Source: an uncultured Mucilaginibacter sp.
GTDB taxonomy: Bacteria; Bacteroidota; Bacteroidia; Sphingobacteriales; Sphingobacteriaceae
DNA: 64,000 bases
Direction: 5' to 3'
Assembly: GCA_903866915.1 (NCBI GenBank)
Contig: CAIPPO010000087.1
Span: forward strand, 54,096-118,095
This document shows positions 17,333-26,528 of this stretch, piece after piece. The notes under the pieces are model-generated. The model ran no database searches, was not told where the DNA came from, and saw nothing but the letters and a program-made list of their open reading frames with translations. Position numbers and translations under genes: made by a program. How positions within the stretch are numbered: the first letter of the stretch is position 1; every line of letters starts with the position of its first letter.

Positions 17333-18136
17333 TCAGGTGCCTGGTAGCAGGTGATGCGTTGGGAGTTTAACATCTGCATTCCGCAGATCTTTTACGATCT
17401 TTTCCTGAAGAAAAAGTTTAATACTCAGGTAATCGGCCTGATCAACCCAAACTCTTACCGTAAAGCGTATACCGTCAATCTCCAATGCCATTACTCCTAC
17501 AATTGGTGCAGGGTCATTAATGATACCTTTTGTTGTCTGAATGGCCTTTTCGATGATACCTTTTACCTGTTCAACATCAACAATATAGCCCAGCTTCAAT
17601 TCAAAATCGAGCCGTCGTTTGCCTTCCCTTGTGATATTAACGATCACTTCATTAAACAGCTTGCCGTTGGGTATGATAATGGTTCGGTTATCAAAAGTGA
17701 GCAATACGGTATAAAAAAGCTGTATGGAGGTAACTATGCCATCCTGGCCCTGTGCAACAATATTGTCGCCCAATTCAAAAGGTTTTAATAAGAGGATAAG
17801 CACCCCACCTGCAAAATTCTGGAAAGTACCGGATAGCGCCAAGCCGGCGGCAACACCGAAAGAGGCTACTATTGCACTCAGAAAGCTCAATTCCCAGCCG
17901 ATGATATTAAATACCAAAAAGGTTAACAGGGCATATAAACCGGTAATTGTTAAACTTAAAATGAAAGGACGCAATGTTGAGTGAACACTCCGTTTGTTCA
18001 TCCGGTTGCGAAGCCGGATCCTGACGAACCGTATGGCCCACAGGCCAATTAAAAATACAAGTATACCCGTTATATAATTTGGGCCGCGACTTACGAGCCA
18101 AATATGCAATTGCTTATAAAAATCTTCAAGCTTCAT
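17333..18136 (-). CDS. MscS-type mechanosensitive ion channel
   Basis: This inner-membrane channel of 267 residues has three membrane helices. The third is the pore-lining helix, with FGVAAGLALSGTFQNFAGG near 92-110. The beta domain (KPFELGDNIV...GIVTSIQLFYT) and the C-terminal alpha/beta domain follow. The size matches small MscS. It would release osmolytes on hypo-osmotic shock. It converges on the MoxR/DUF58 operon; that envelope-stress operon and an osmotic channel are neighbours but not co-transcribed. Confidence 0.93.
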   Translation of the reverse strand: MKLEDFYKQLHIWLVSRGPNYITGILVFLIGLWAIRFVRIRLRNRMNKRSVHSTLRPFILSLTITGLYALLTFLVFNIIGWELSFLSAIVASFGVAAGLALSGTFQNFAGGVLILLLKPFELGDNIVAQGQDGIVTSIQLFYTVLLTFDNRTIIIPNGKLFNEVIVNITREGKRRLDFELKLGYIVDVEQVKGIIEKAIQTTKGIINDPAPIVGVMALEIDGIRFTVRVWVDQADYLSIKLFLQEKIVKDLRNADVKLPTHHLLPGT

Positions 18137-18540
18137 AAAGGCCCAAAAATAAGGATTAATTATTTGCCGTAAAGAGCGATAAATAATTGCGGCCCCTTAA
18201 TGAGCACCCAATCCAGTAATTGGGCTCTAAAATGTTTGCTTTGCTCCTTGATCGCTTTCATACCTGTATTTGTTCAATTGCTATGCCTATCTCCTGGCGT
18301 TTAACAATCTTTAACAAATTTAGGTCCGTACAGGCTATTTTTCAGAGTTAATCAATCATTTGATTAACTAATGACAGAGCGCTTGCAACACAATGACAAT
18401 TGGATGGTTCAGAAAAAAAGAAAGCCCTGTATGCTTTTGCATACAGGGCTTTTTGTCAGTATTGAATCTATAGTTGACAGTTCGGAGTTACATTAAATCA
18501 GGCTCTGAACTCAAGACTTCAGACTCAGGACTTTAGAATA
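18137..18540. other. Gene-free gap between mscS and groEL
   Basis: These 404 bp lie between the mscS start and the groEL stop. They contain a hairpin with arms CCCAAT/ATTGGG at 18209-18226, the terminator at 18421-18453, and a degenerate run of GACTTCAGACT/CAGGACTTTAG words at about 18510-18536. A possible 34-codon frame at 18202-18306 is not supported. I see no RNA gene. Confidence 0.6.
18421..18453. terminator. Bidirectional rho-independent terminator after groEL
   Basis: A perfect stem (AAAGCCCTGTATGC with its complement) closes a four-base TTTT loop. On the minus strand it is followed by a T-rich run, as expected for the end of the groES-groEL transcript. On the plus strand it is followed by TTTTT as well. 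Confidence 0.88.
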
Positions 18541-20178
18541 TTACATCATGCCGCCCATGCCGCCGCCGCCCATAGGAGGCATGCTTGCACCTTTGTCATC
18601 TTCCGGATCATCGGCAAGGATACATTCGGTAGTTAACAACATGGCTGCGATAGAAGCTGCATTTTCAAGTGCTACACGGGCTACTTTAGTAGGATCGATA
18701 ACACCTGCTTTAATCAGGTTCTCATATTTGTCGGTACGTGCATTATAACCGAAATCGGCTTTGCCTTCTTTCACTTTCTGCACAACGATCGAACCTTCAA
18801 CACCAGCATTCTGGCAGATTTGGCGCAATGGCTCTTCGATAGCACGACGGATGATCTGGATACCAGTGTTTTCATCCTCGTTCTCGCCTTTAAGGCCAGC
18901 TAACGATTCAACTGCACGGATGAAAGCAACACCACCACCAGCTACGATACCTTCTTCTACGGCAGCGCGGGTTGCGTGTAAAGCATCATCAACACGGTCT
19001 TTCTTTTCTTTCATTTCTACTTCAGTAGCTGCACCAACATAAAGTACGGCAACACCACCTGAAAGTTTAGCCAAACGTTCCTGTAATTTTTCACGGTCGT
19101 AATCAGAAGTGGTAGCTTCAATTTGCGATTTGATCTGGCCAACACGAGCTTTGATCTCTTCTTTATGACCAGCACCATTGATGATAGTAGTATTGTCTTT
19201 ATCAACAATTACCTTTTCAGCAGTACCCAGGTAAGAAAGGTCGGCATTCTCTAATTTGAAACCTCTTTCTTCCGAGATCAAAGTTCCGCCGGTGAGGATA
19301 GCGATATCTTCCAGCATTGCTTTACGGCGATCGCCAAAGCCTGGTGCTTTAACAGCAGCAACTTTCAGCGAGCCACGGATTTTGTTAACTACTAAAGTAG
19401 CTAAAGCTTCACCGTCAAGGTCCTCAGCAATAATCAGCAGTGGTTTGCCGGTTTGTACTTGTTTTTCGAGGATAGGCAACAATTCCTTCATCGAAGAAAT
19501 TTTCTTGTCGTAGATCAGGATAAAAGGATTATCCAGTTCAACTTCCATTTTATCAGCGTTGGTTACGAAGTAAGGAGAAAGGTAACCACGATCAAATTGC
19601 ATACCTTCTACAGTACGAACTTCAGTTTCAGTTCCTTTAGCTTCTTCAACAGTGATCACACCGTCTTTACCAACTTTGCCCATTGCTTCAGCGATCAGCG
19701 CACCGATCACTTCGTCATTGTTCGACGAAACCGAAGCAACCTGCTGTATTTTCTTATTGTCTTCACCTACTGTTTGTGATTGGCTTTGCAAACTTTTCAC
19801 AACAGCCGAAACTGCTTTATCAATACCGCGTTTCAGGTCCATTGGGTTAGCGCCGGCAGCTACGTTTTTAATACCTGCAGTTACGATTGCCTGAGCCAGT
19901 ACAGTAGCAGTAGTAGTACCATCACCTGCAATATCAGCAGTTTTTGATGCTACTTCTTTCACCATCTGAGCGCCCATGTTTTCTAATGGATCTTTCAGTT
20001 CTATCTCTTTAGCTACAGTTACACCGTCTTTTGTGATCGATGGTGAACCGAATTTTTTATCAATAATTACGTTACGACCTTTTGGACCGAGGGTTACTTT
20101 AACCGCATTCGCCAAAATATCCACACCGCGCTTCAAAGCGTCGCGTGCATCTACGTTATACCTAACTTGTTTTGCCAT
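18541..20178 (-). CDS. groEL: 60-kDa chaperonin GroEL
   Basis: This cytoplasmic ATP-dependent folding chamber works with GroES. The 545-residue length is standard. The N-terminus ([20 protein letters not shown]), the nucleotide-binding [10 protein letters not shown] and [10 protein letters not shown], and the Gly-Met-rich tail ending GGGGMGGMM are all intact. groES lies 104 bp upstream on the same strand, separated by an A/T-rich repeat-like spacer, so the two are probably one transcript ending at 18421-18453. I see no CIRCE operator before groES. Confidence 0.99.
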   Translation of the reverse strand: MAKQVRYNVDARDALKRGVDILANAVKVTLGPKGRNVIIDKKFGSPSITKDGVTVAKEIELKDPLENMGAQMVKEVASKTADIAGDGTTTATVLAQAIVTAGIKNVAAGANPMDLKRGIDKAVSAVVKSLQSQSQTVGEDNKKIQQVASVSSNNDEVIGALIAEAMGKVGKDGVITVEEAKGTETEVRTVEGMQFDRGYLSPYFVTNADKMEVELDNPFILIYDKKISSMKELLPILEKQVQTGKPLLIIAEDLDGEALATLVVNKIRGSLKVAAVKAPGFGDRRKAMLEDIAILTGGTLISEERGFKLENADLSYLGTAEKVIVDKDNTTIINGAGHKEEIKARVGQIKSQIEATTSDYDREKLQERLAKLSGGVAVLYVGAATEVEMKEKKDRVDDALHATRAAVEEGIVAGGGVAFIRAVESLAGLKGENEDENTGIQIIRRAIEEPLRQICQNAGVEGSIVVQKVKEGKADFGYNARTDKYENLIKAGVIDPTKVARVALENAASIAAMLLTTECILADDPEDDKGASMPPMGGGGMGGMM

Positions 20179-20282
20179 GTCTTTTAATTTTAGTTTGAAT
20201 GTTTTAAGGTTGTAATGTTGGAAGGTTAATGTATGTAACGCGCTAACGTTTCAACTTTACATCATTCCAAATTTTCAACAAT

Positions 20283-20558
20283 TTACAGAACTGCGTAAAT
20301 ATCAGCTTCACGCATAATTAAGTACTCTTTACCCTCGTAAGTGATTTCAGTACCGGCATATTTGCCATATAAAACCTCGTCACCTGTTTTAACGGTTAAA
20401 GGCTCATCTTTCTTTCCTTCGCCAACTGCGACGATTGTTCCACGCTGAGGTTTTTCTTTAGCAGTATCCGGAATAATGATACCGGATGCGGTTTTCTCTT
20501 CGGCCTGAGCAGCTTCCACGACTACCCTGTCTCCGATAGGTTTAATGTTTAATGCCAT
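20283..20558 (-). CDS. groES: 10-kDa co-chaperonin GroES
   Basis: This is the lid of the GroEL chamber: 91 residues, [12 protein letters not shown] at the start, the mobile loop near 20-30 ([14 protein letters not shown]), and the [14 protein letters not shown] roof/barrel segment. It is the first gene of the groES-groEL unit. Confidence 0.98.
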   Translation of the reverse strand: MALNIKPIGDRVVVEAAQAEEKTASGIIIPDTAKEKPQRGTIVAVGEGKKDEPLTVKTGDEVLYGKYAGTEITYEGKEYLIMREADIYAVL

Positions 20559-20752
20559 AGTTATACTAATTTGAAATTTATAAATAATTTAGATTTTGTG
20601 CATCCACATTCCTCATCAATTATGCCAAGCAACATAATGTCAGCGTAAACTGTTCAAATTGTCATTTTTAGTACGAGGATCGGTTTATAATTAACGAAGG
20701 TTTAATATTGGCGTGCCATCATGTCAGCCTCTTTAAAACACAACAAAGCCAA

Positions 20753-20783
20753 AAAAGGCTTTAGCAATATGCCAAAGCCTTTT
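20753..20783 (-). terminator. Terminator after secG
   Basis: A stem of AAAAGGCTTT-x-GC with its complement, one mismatch and a 5-base loop, is followed on the minus strand by TTTTTTGG. It lies 21 bp beyond the secG stop and would end the transcript of the lptE/secG genes before groES. Confidence 0.75.
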
Positions 20784-20803
20784 CAAATATTTTCTATTAT
20801 TGA

Positions 20804-21139
20804 CTATTTAGTTTTCTTTCCTGTAGCAATTGGCAGCGGGGCTGTGCTTGGCTGCCCGGAACCTTCGTTCACTTTATTGATCGTTTTCTGCAAGTTAGGG
20901 TCAACTGCACCGGGGCTGGTTTTAACCGATACATTGATAGCAAGCGAAAGCACCATCAGCGCAATAGCCAGAATCCAGGTACCTTTCTCAAGGAAATCAC
21001 CGGTCTTTTGTACACCCATCAATTGGGATGAACTTGAAAAGTTGGAAGTTAAACCACCACCTTTAGGGTTTTGGATCAGTACGATCGCGCCTAACAGCAC
21101 ACATACAAGCACGATCAGGATAATTAACAGTAAATACAT
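20804..21139 (-). CDS. secG: Preprotein translocase subunit SecG
   Basis: SecG is a small inner-membrane subunit of the SecYEG channel. In 111 residues there are two membrane helices (about 3-23 and 53-73). The cytosolic loop has LIQNPKGGGLTSNFSSSSQL, the family signature. A Lys-ended low-complexity tail follows. It starts 11 bp after the stop of the 602-residue upstream gene, so it is in that operon. Confidence 0.94.
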   Translation of the reverse strand: MYLLLIILIVLVCVLLGAIVLIQNPKGGGLTSNFSSSSQLMGVQKTGDFLEKGTWILAIALMVLSLAINVSVKTSPGAVDPNLQKTINKVNEGSGQPSTAPLPIATGKKTK

Positions 21140-21150
21140 TTCTTTTTATA

Positions 21151-22959
21151 TTAATTGATTTTACGTTCTAACATCTCAATTTGGTCGGCAAAGTAACGGC
21201 TTTTTTCCGGAAATTTCAATATCAATTTTTTGTAAGTGTTTATGGCTTTGTGATACAGCACCTGGTCGGCATAAATTTTGGCAAGCGTCTCTGTTACCAG
21301 CTCGTCCTGGTCCTCATTACTTCTTCTGGCTTTGTTTTCATTATCCAGTTTATCGCCGGTTGGTGTACTGATGTGGGGCTCCTCAACAATAAATTTCCTG
21401 ATGATACGGTCTTCCTTACGTTGTTCATCAAATTCTACCGCGGGCTCAGTGGTGCCATTATCCAGTTCGCTCAAAGTGGTAACATGGAAAATATTTTCGT
21501 AATACTGCTGTTGCAGCGTTTCGTCGCCAGTATGTTTTATAGCCTGCGTAGTATCTAATTTAAAGGGCTGATAAATACCCGAATGCTCTTTACGCGTCTT
21601 GTCCAGCCACCACAAAAAAGTATACGGCATTTGTTCGTCGTGGTATTTGGATACGTATTGCGTTTCTTGTTCGGCCAACAAAGGTGCTGCAATTACTTCA
21701 GCTGACGGTACCGAATCTTCAACACTATTTTGCTCTTCAAGAGGTGCTTCAATGGTTTCCGAACGTTCGAAAACGAAGTAATCGCTCATCGCCAGGCTCT
21801 CGGGGATTAGCTCTGTCGGCTCATCTTCATAAAGCACCTCTTCGTGGAGAATATTAAATTGCTGGGGCTCAGCCTTGATTTTATTAGACAAATCTTCTAC
21901 AGGTTCTATCTGCGGCTGCTCCATACCGGCAAAACTGATATGCTCTATTCCGACGATTTCGTCATATACGTCGTCATCAATACCCTCTGTATTTGGGGAA
22001 AGCCCATCCAGTTCCTGCTCAATTACTGCATATTCCGGCTCGTCGTCCTGTTGATGCCCGGCTGCATCCAGACCAATAATATTTTGCGGAGTATCGTCTG
22101 GCCGCTCTGCTTCCTTTAATTCTATCAGTGGCTCTATAGCACTATGCTCAGCCGGCGTTTGTTCATCGCTGTCTGGCTGTCCGGTATGCATTACCGCATC
22201 CTGCGGAGGTTCTTCTTCATAAACAAGCGAATGTAAAACTACGCGCTCATCTTCCGCAGGTAGTTCTGCGGATGTGCTCAATTCAGCTTGCTCTTCTATG
22301 GCTACCGGCTTTTCATTCAGGCTGGTTTCAACAACGTCCTCTTCAAACACCTGTGTACCCATTTCTGCGCGATGATCCCCGGCTGGCGGTTCGGCATTTT
22401 CAATAGCTTCTGTAAAAACAGCAACAGGACTCTCTTCCAACAGTTCAGCTGCTTGATCATTGGTTTCAAACTGCTGTTCAATCGCCTGCACTTCTTCGGC
22501 TTCGTCAGAAGCTACGATAACCTGTGGTGTTTCGTCAATTTCGGTATGCGGTTCAAAACCTAAAAGATCTTTGAGTTCACCGTGGCTGAAATCATTAAAA
22601 ACGGGCGCCTCTTCGTTATTGCCATTGGCGGCATAAGCTTTGTCAATCGCTAAATGTTGTATGATGCTGGCTTCTGGTACCTCGGCTAAATTCTCATAGG
22701 CCATAATCATCACGTACAAGGCTTTCGTATCGAAAGCAACTGCCGCGTGGGCTGTATTTTCATCACCTGCCGAACGTGCATAAAGGGCACGCAACAAGCC
22801 GCATTGCGGGAAGTCGTGCGACAATTGCTCGAGGTTGTGGCTATAGATATGGCCGTTGTCGGCCGGGTTTGCCAGCAATCTCCACAAAATCTCGTTCTGC
22901 CGGTTATTCAGGTATTGATCCACAAGGGGTGAAACTACGAATTGCTTACCAATTAGCAA
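21151..22959 (-). CDS. Large acidic protein with C-terminal TPR-like repeat
   Basis: The frame encodes up to 602 residues. About residues 1-130 are helical and globular. Residues ~130-430 are extremely acidic, rich in Glu, Asp, Pro, Ala and Thr, and low in complexity. Near residues 440-530 is a conserved-looking PYTFLWWLDKTRKEH segment. The last ~50 residues form one TPR-like helix pair (YADQVLYHKAINTYKKLILKFP). The first codon is TTG at 22959, inside lptE; a GTG at 22923 is an equally good start and would avoid the overlap. It has no signal peptide, so it is probably cytoplasmic. The function is unknown; its position between lptE and secG suggests an envelope-linked role. Confidence 0.85.
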   Translation of the reverse strand: MLIGKQFVVSPLVDQYLNNRQNEILWRLLANPADNGHIYSHNLEQLSHDFPQCGLLRALYARSAGDENTAHAAVAFDTKALYVMIMAYENLAEVPEASIIQHLAIDKAYAANGNNEEAPVFNDFSHGELKDLLGFEPHTEIDETPQVIVASDEAEEVQAIEQQFETNDQAAELLEESPVAVFTEAIENAEPPAGDHRAEMGTQVFEEDVVETSLNEKPVAIEEQAELSTSAELPAEDERVVLHSLVYEEEPPQDAVMHTGQPDSDEQTPAEHSAIEPLIELKEAERPDDTPQNIIGLDAAGHQQDDEPEYAVIEQELDGLSPNTEGIDDDVYDEIVGIEHISFAGMEQPQIEPVEDLSNKIKAEPQQFNILHEEVLYEDEPTELIPESLAMSDYFVFERSETIEAPLEEQNSVEDSVPSAEVIAAPLLAEQETQYVSKYHDEQMPYTFLWWLDKTRKEHSGIYQPFKLDTTQAIKHTGDETLQQQYYENIFHVTTLSELDNGTTEPAVEFDEQRKEDRIIRKFIVEEPHISTPTGDKLDNENKARRSNEDQDELVTETLAKIYADQVLYHKAINTYKKLILKFPEKSRYFADQIEMLERKIN

Positions 22960-23458
22960 AGGCTCTGTTAAAAATATCGTCGGTAAGTTGCTTTATGATG
23001 GCTGTTACCAATTTTTGCTCCTGGTTGTTTATATCACCAGTAAAATCCTGGTGTTCAGAAAACGATTGCGTAAAACTATTCTTTTTATCTATCGAATTTG
23101 TATAAACAACACTTACCGTAATTGTTAAACGCTCAGCCCCGGCAATTGGCGCTACGTTGCTGTTAGTTGCCTGCACCGATATTGGCTCAATGGTATATCC
23201 GGTGATCGTACCCGACATCCTCGCCTGGCCTTCGCCCTGAATGATAGATAAACTGGTTGTTGAACGGATTCGATCTTTCAGAGATTCGGTGAATTGCTGA
23301 CTCAGGTAGTTGACCACTATTTGCGAATTATTCTCAAAATATTCCACTTTGATAGTTTTCAGTTCTCCGATAGACGAACCGCTCAAACTGATAGAGCATG
23401 AGTTAGTCGCTAATAAAGTAACGGTTAATAAAAACAGGGCAAACGTCCTTTTCATCAT
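22946..23458 (-). CDS. lptE: LPS-assembly lipoprotein LptE
   Basis: This predicted outer-membrane lipoprotein of 170 residues plugs LptD in LPS insertion. The signal peptide ends at the lipobox TNSCS. The IKVEYFENNSQIV segment, then the SLKDRIRS helix, then TGTITGYTIEPISVQ beta strands are typical of Bacteroidota LptE. It begins directly after the stop of the sigma-54 activator gene (no spacer), so the two are coupled. LptD is not in the window. Confidence 0.9.
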   Translation of the reverse strand: MMKRTFALFLLTVTLLATNSCSISLSGSSIGELKTIKVEYFENNSQIVVNYLSQQFTESLKDRIRSTTSLSIIQGEGQARMSGTITGYTIEPISVQATNSNVAPIAGAERLTITVSVVYTNSIDKKNSFTQSFSEHQDFTGDINNQEQKLVTAIIKQLTDDIFNRAFANW

Positions 23459-24691
23459 TTACAGGTTCAATTCTTTAATCTTCCGGTACAAAGTTCGTTC
23501 AGAAATTCCTAACTCATTGGCCGCAAGTTTTCGCTTACCCTTATGTTTTTTGAGCGCCTTGCGAATGAGGTCAGATTCTTTTTCCACCAACGAAAGCGAT
23601 TCTTCAACCTCCTCGGCATCATGGGTTATATTGAAAGGAGCATTGTTGTTAATAACGGGCTGCTGGATAGTAAATTGTCCGTCTCCCCCATTTCCGGGTA
23701 ATTCAATATCCCGATAAAGTTGGTTCAGCGTTTGCGGGTTGTTGGTATAGCTGGTTGATACGCCGCCATGCTCAATAATATCTGCAACGAGTTTTTTTAA
23801 TTCTACCATATCCCGCTTCATATCAAACAAAACCTTGTAAAGTATATCCCGTTCGGAAATATCTTCCTTAGGCTGGTTTTCCATACGCATTGGCAGGTTA
23901 CTTCGCCCCGCTTCAGCCGGAATATAGTTCATGATCACCTGTGCTGTAATCAGTCGCGATGTTTCCAGTACGGCCAACTGTTCGGCCATATTTTTCAATT
24001 GCCTGACATTACCCGGCCAGGAGTAATTGATCAGCAGTTGTTGGGCCTCTTCATCCAGCTGGATAGGAGGCGTGCGGTATTTATCTGTAAAATCTGCAGT
24101 AAATTTCCTAAAAAGCAGGTACACATCTTCCTTACGTTCGCGCAGGGGCGGTATACGCAAGGGCACAGTATTTAAACGATAATAAAGGTCTTCCCTGAAT
24201 TTTCCGTTACGTACTGCCTCATAAACATCAACGTTGGTTGCGGCTATTACCCTAACATTGGTTTTTTCTACTTTAGATGACCCAACTTTTATATATTGAC
24301 CTGACTCAAGCACACGCAACAAACGGGCCTGCGTACCCAGCGGCATTTCAGCAATCTCATCTAAAAAAATTGTTCCGCCATTTACCGTTTCAAAATAGCC
24401 CTTTCGCTCGCCCACCGCACCTGTATAAGCACCTTTCTCGTGCCCGAATAATTCAGAATCAATAGTTCCCTCCGGAATAGCACCGCAGTTTACAGCAATG
24501 AAAGGCCCGTGCTTACGCGGGCTCATCTGATGGATGATGTGCGAAAACACCTCTTTACCACTGCCGCTCTCTCCGGTTATCAAAACCGAGATATCAGTAG
24601 GCGCTACCTGGTTTGCTATAACGATAGCCCGGTTTAGCAAAGGCGAATTGCCGATGATACCGAAGCGTTGTTTAATTTCCTGTAATTCCAT
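23459..24691 (-). CDS. Sigma-54-dependent transcriptional activator, no receiver domain
   Basis: This is a 410-residue AAA+ enhancer-binding protein. Walker A is GESGSGKE at 40-47, the sigma-54 contact loop reads GAYTGA at 87-92 (canonical GAFTGA), Walker B is GGTIFLDE at 105-112, and a Fis-type HTH (LAANELGISERTLYRKIKEL) ends the chain. The AAA+ domain starts almost at residue 10, so there is no receiver, GAF or PAS domain. Activity must be controlled by level or by a partner. A linker at ~265-370 is variable. Its operon context (miaB upstream, lptE and secG downstream) is a housekeeping one, and its target promoters are unknown. Confidence 0.94.
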   Translation of the reverse strand: MELQEIKQRFGIIGNSPLLNRAIVIANQVAPTDISVLITGESGSGKEVFSHIIHQMSPRKHGPFIAVNCGAIPEGTIDSELFGHEKGAYTGAVGERKGYFETVNGGTIFLDEIAEMPLGTQARLLRVLESGQYIKVGSSKVEKTNVRVIAATNVDVYEAVRNGKFREDLYYRLNTVPLRIPPLRERKEDVYLLFRKFTADFTDKYRTPPIQLDEEAQQLLINYSWPGNVRQLKNMAEQLAVLETSRLITAQVIMNYIPAEAGRSNLPMRMENQPKEDISERDILYKVLFDMKRDMVELKKLVADIIEHGGVSTSYTNNPQTLNQLYRDIELPGNGGDGQFTIQQPVINNNAPFNITHDAEEVEESLSLVEKESDLIRKALKKHKGKRKLAANELGISERTLYRKIKELNL

Positions 24692-24790
24692 TTAATCAAT
24701 TTGAAAATTTGGTAATTTGAAAAGTTGAAGATTTGTAAAGTTGAAGCTGTAGCCTCAATTTTTAAACCGCCTCATTTTCAAATCTTCAAA
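24692..24790. repeat. A/T-rich degenerate tandem words between miaB and the activator gene
   Basis: The 99-bp spacer is built of variants of AATTTGAAAATTTG and AAAGTTGAAGATTTG, with an inverted set (CATTTTCAAATCTTCAAATC) at its far end. Similar word runs appear in other gaps of the window. No gene and no clear promoter are seen. Confidence 0.6.
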
Positions 24791-26230
24791 TCAAACCACT
24801 ACCCCTATCAAAGTGGCAGTAGTCGTTCTTTCTACCAGTACGTTGACGTACTGGCCTGGTTTATAATTTTCATTTACCGGGAAAACCACCATGGCATTCT
24901 GGTCGTTTCGCCCACAATAATCTTTATCCGATTTTTTTGAAAAGCCTTCTATCAGTACGCGCTGTACCTTACCCAACTGAGCCTGTAAGCGCGCAAAAGA
25001 GTGCTCGCGTTGTTTTGCTACAACTTCTTTCAATCGCTGACTCTTTACGGCCTCTGGGATATCATCGGTATAACGTTTGGCTGCCAGCGTACCGGGCCGT
25101 TCAGAGTACATGAACATATAGGCATAATCATACTGGACATAATCCATGATGCTTAATGTATCCTGATGCTCTTCCTCCGTTTCAGAGCAAAACCCGGTGA
25201 TCACATCGGTCGAGATGCCGCATTCCGGAATAATTCTCCTGATCGCATCGATCCGGTTGATATACCATTCCCGGTCATAGGTACGGTTCATCAGTTCCAG
25301 TACCCGGCTGTTACCCGATTGGATAGGCAGGTGTATATAATTGCAGATGTTATCGTACTTGTTCATGGTGTGCAACACCTCATCGGTAATATCTTTCGGA
25401 TGCGAAGTTGAGAACCGAACCCTAAGTTCGGGATGAACCAAAGCGACCATTTCTAACAAATTAGCAAAGTTCACTACCTCGCGCTGTTTCTCTGATTCCA
25501 GGTTTACTTCTTCCCCACCATTCCATTTGTACGAATCGACATTCTGTCCCAAAAGCGTCACTTCGCGGTATCCCTGATGATACAGTTCGGTACATTCTTT
25601 AACGATGGATAGCGGCTCCCGGCTGCGTTCGCGGCCACGGGTAAAAGGCACTACGCAGAACGAACACATATTATCGCATCCGCGCATGATCGATACAAAG
25701 GCATTAATACCGTTGCTGTTTAAACGCACCGGGCTAATGTCAGCATAAGTTTCCTCGCGCGAAAGCAATACATTAACTGCTTTTTGGCCCTCATCAACCT
25801 TCCCGATCAGGTTGGGCAGATCGCGGTAAGCATCCGGTCCAACTACTACATCAACCAGTTTCTCCTCTTCTAAAAATTTTGCTTTCAGCCGCTCAGCCAT
25901 ACAACCCAATACGCCTACCACCAAACCCGGATTTTTCACCTTGGCGATAGTAAATTCACGCAGGCGATTGCGCACCCGCTGCTCTGCATTTTCCCGAATT
26001 GAACAAGTATTGATGAAGATTACATCCGCCTGGTTAAAGTCGGCGGTTGTTTCAAACCCCTGTTCCGAAAGTATCGAAGCCACAATCTCGCTATCGGAGA
26101 AATTCATAGCGCAACCGTAACTTTCGATATAGAGTTTGCGGGCTGCCTTATCACTGGCAGGCGTTAAAATCAGCGCCTCGCCTTGCCTGCTTTCGTCATG
26201 TGTTTTATCCGTAATCGCAAATTCTAACAT
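24791..26230 (-). CDS. miaB: tRNA (N6-isopentenyl adenosine(37)-C2)-methylthiotransferase MiaB
   Basis: This radical-SAM enzyme adds a methylthio group to i6A37 of tRNAs. The product is 479 residues from the ATG at 26230. UPF0004 domain first: [16 protein letters not shown], with further cysteines in VLGCMAER and [10 protein letters not shown]. Then the radical-SAM triad C-xxx-C-xx-C in [13 protein letters not shown], and a C-terminal TRAM domain ([10 protein letters not shown]...YKPGQYVNV). An open frame extends upstream to 26386, but that extension is unlike the family, and a -7 box at 26249-26256 lies between the two starts. Confidence 0.97.
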   Translation of the reverse strand: MLEFAITDKTHDESRQGEALILTPASDKAARKLYIESYGCAMNFSDSEIVASILSEQGFETTADFNQADVIFINTCSIRENAEQRVRNRLREFTIAKVKNPGLVVGVLGCMAERLKAKFLEEEKLVDVVVGPDAYRDLPNLIGKVDEGQKAVNVLLSREETYADISPVRLNSNGINAFVSIMRGCDNMCSFCVVPFTRGRERSREPLSIVKECTELYHQGYREVTLLGQNVDSYKWNGGEEVNLESEKQREVVNFANLLEMVALVHPELRVRFSTSHPKDITDEVLHTMNKYDNICNYIHLPIQSGNSRVLELMNRTYDREWYINRIDAIRRIIPECGISTDVITGFCSETEEEHQDTLSIMDYVQYDYAYMFMYSERPGTLAAKRYTDDIPEAVKSQRLKEVVAKQREHSFARLQAQLGKVQRVLIEGFSKKSDKDYCGRNDQNAMVVFPVNENYKPGQYVNVLVERTTTATLIGVVV

Positions 26231-26248
26231 TACCTGGTAATTGGATTG

Positions 26249-26256
26249 CAAAAATA
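26249..26256 (-). promoter_or_regulatory. Putative -7 box of miaB
   Basis: TATTTTTG on the minus strand is an exact TAnnTTTG match 18 bp before the ATG at 26230. No clear -33 TTTG at the right distance was found. It argues for the shorter MiaB start. Confidence 0.4.
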
Positions 26257-26516
26257 CACAATTTTTAGATTTTAGATGACACTTTGTCACGTTTTCAAAA
26301 ATCACGACGATAGGATGACGGTTTCTATTGCTGGGCAATGAGCCTTTATATTCAGGCAGGTGCGGCATTGGCCCCGCGGAAGGCAACTAAAGACTTGTCC
26401 TGATGATTTTTGCATGGCATCAACTTTAACCTGAAATAAAAATGAGCGTCCCGAAATGTTGCCTGCCCGGGGCGGGGATGTATCAGAAATTTCCGGCCGC
26501 GATCGCTGATTTTAAT

Positions 26517-26524
26517 TATATTTG
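26517..26524 (+). promoter_or_regulatory. Putative -7 box directly before the propeller lipoprotein gene
   Basis: TATATTTG is an exact TAnnTTTG match ending 4 bp before the ATG at 26529. Transcription would then begin at or next to the start codon, implying a leaderless mRNA. No -33 box is evident. Confidence 0.35.
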
Positions 26525-26528
26525 ATTA

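Noticed and set aside
18202..18306. 34-codon open frame with a hydrophobic stretch between mscS and groEL
   Set aside because: The middle is hydrophobic, but there is no promoter box, no conserved motif and the start overlaps a hairpin. Chance cannot be excluded.
26231..26386. Upstream extension of miaB to 26386
   Set aside because: The added 52 residues are unlike the family, and a -7 box lies between the two starts at 26249-26256.
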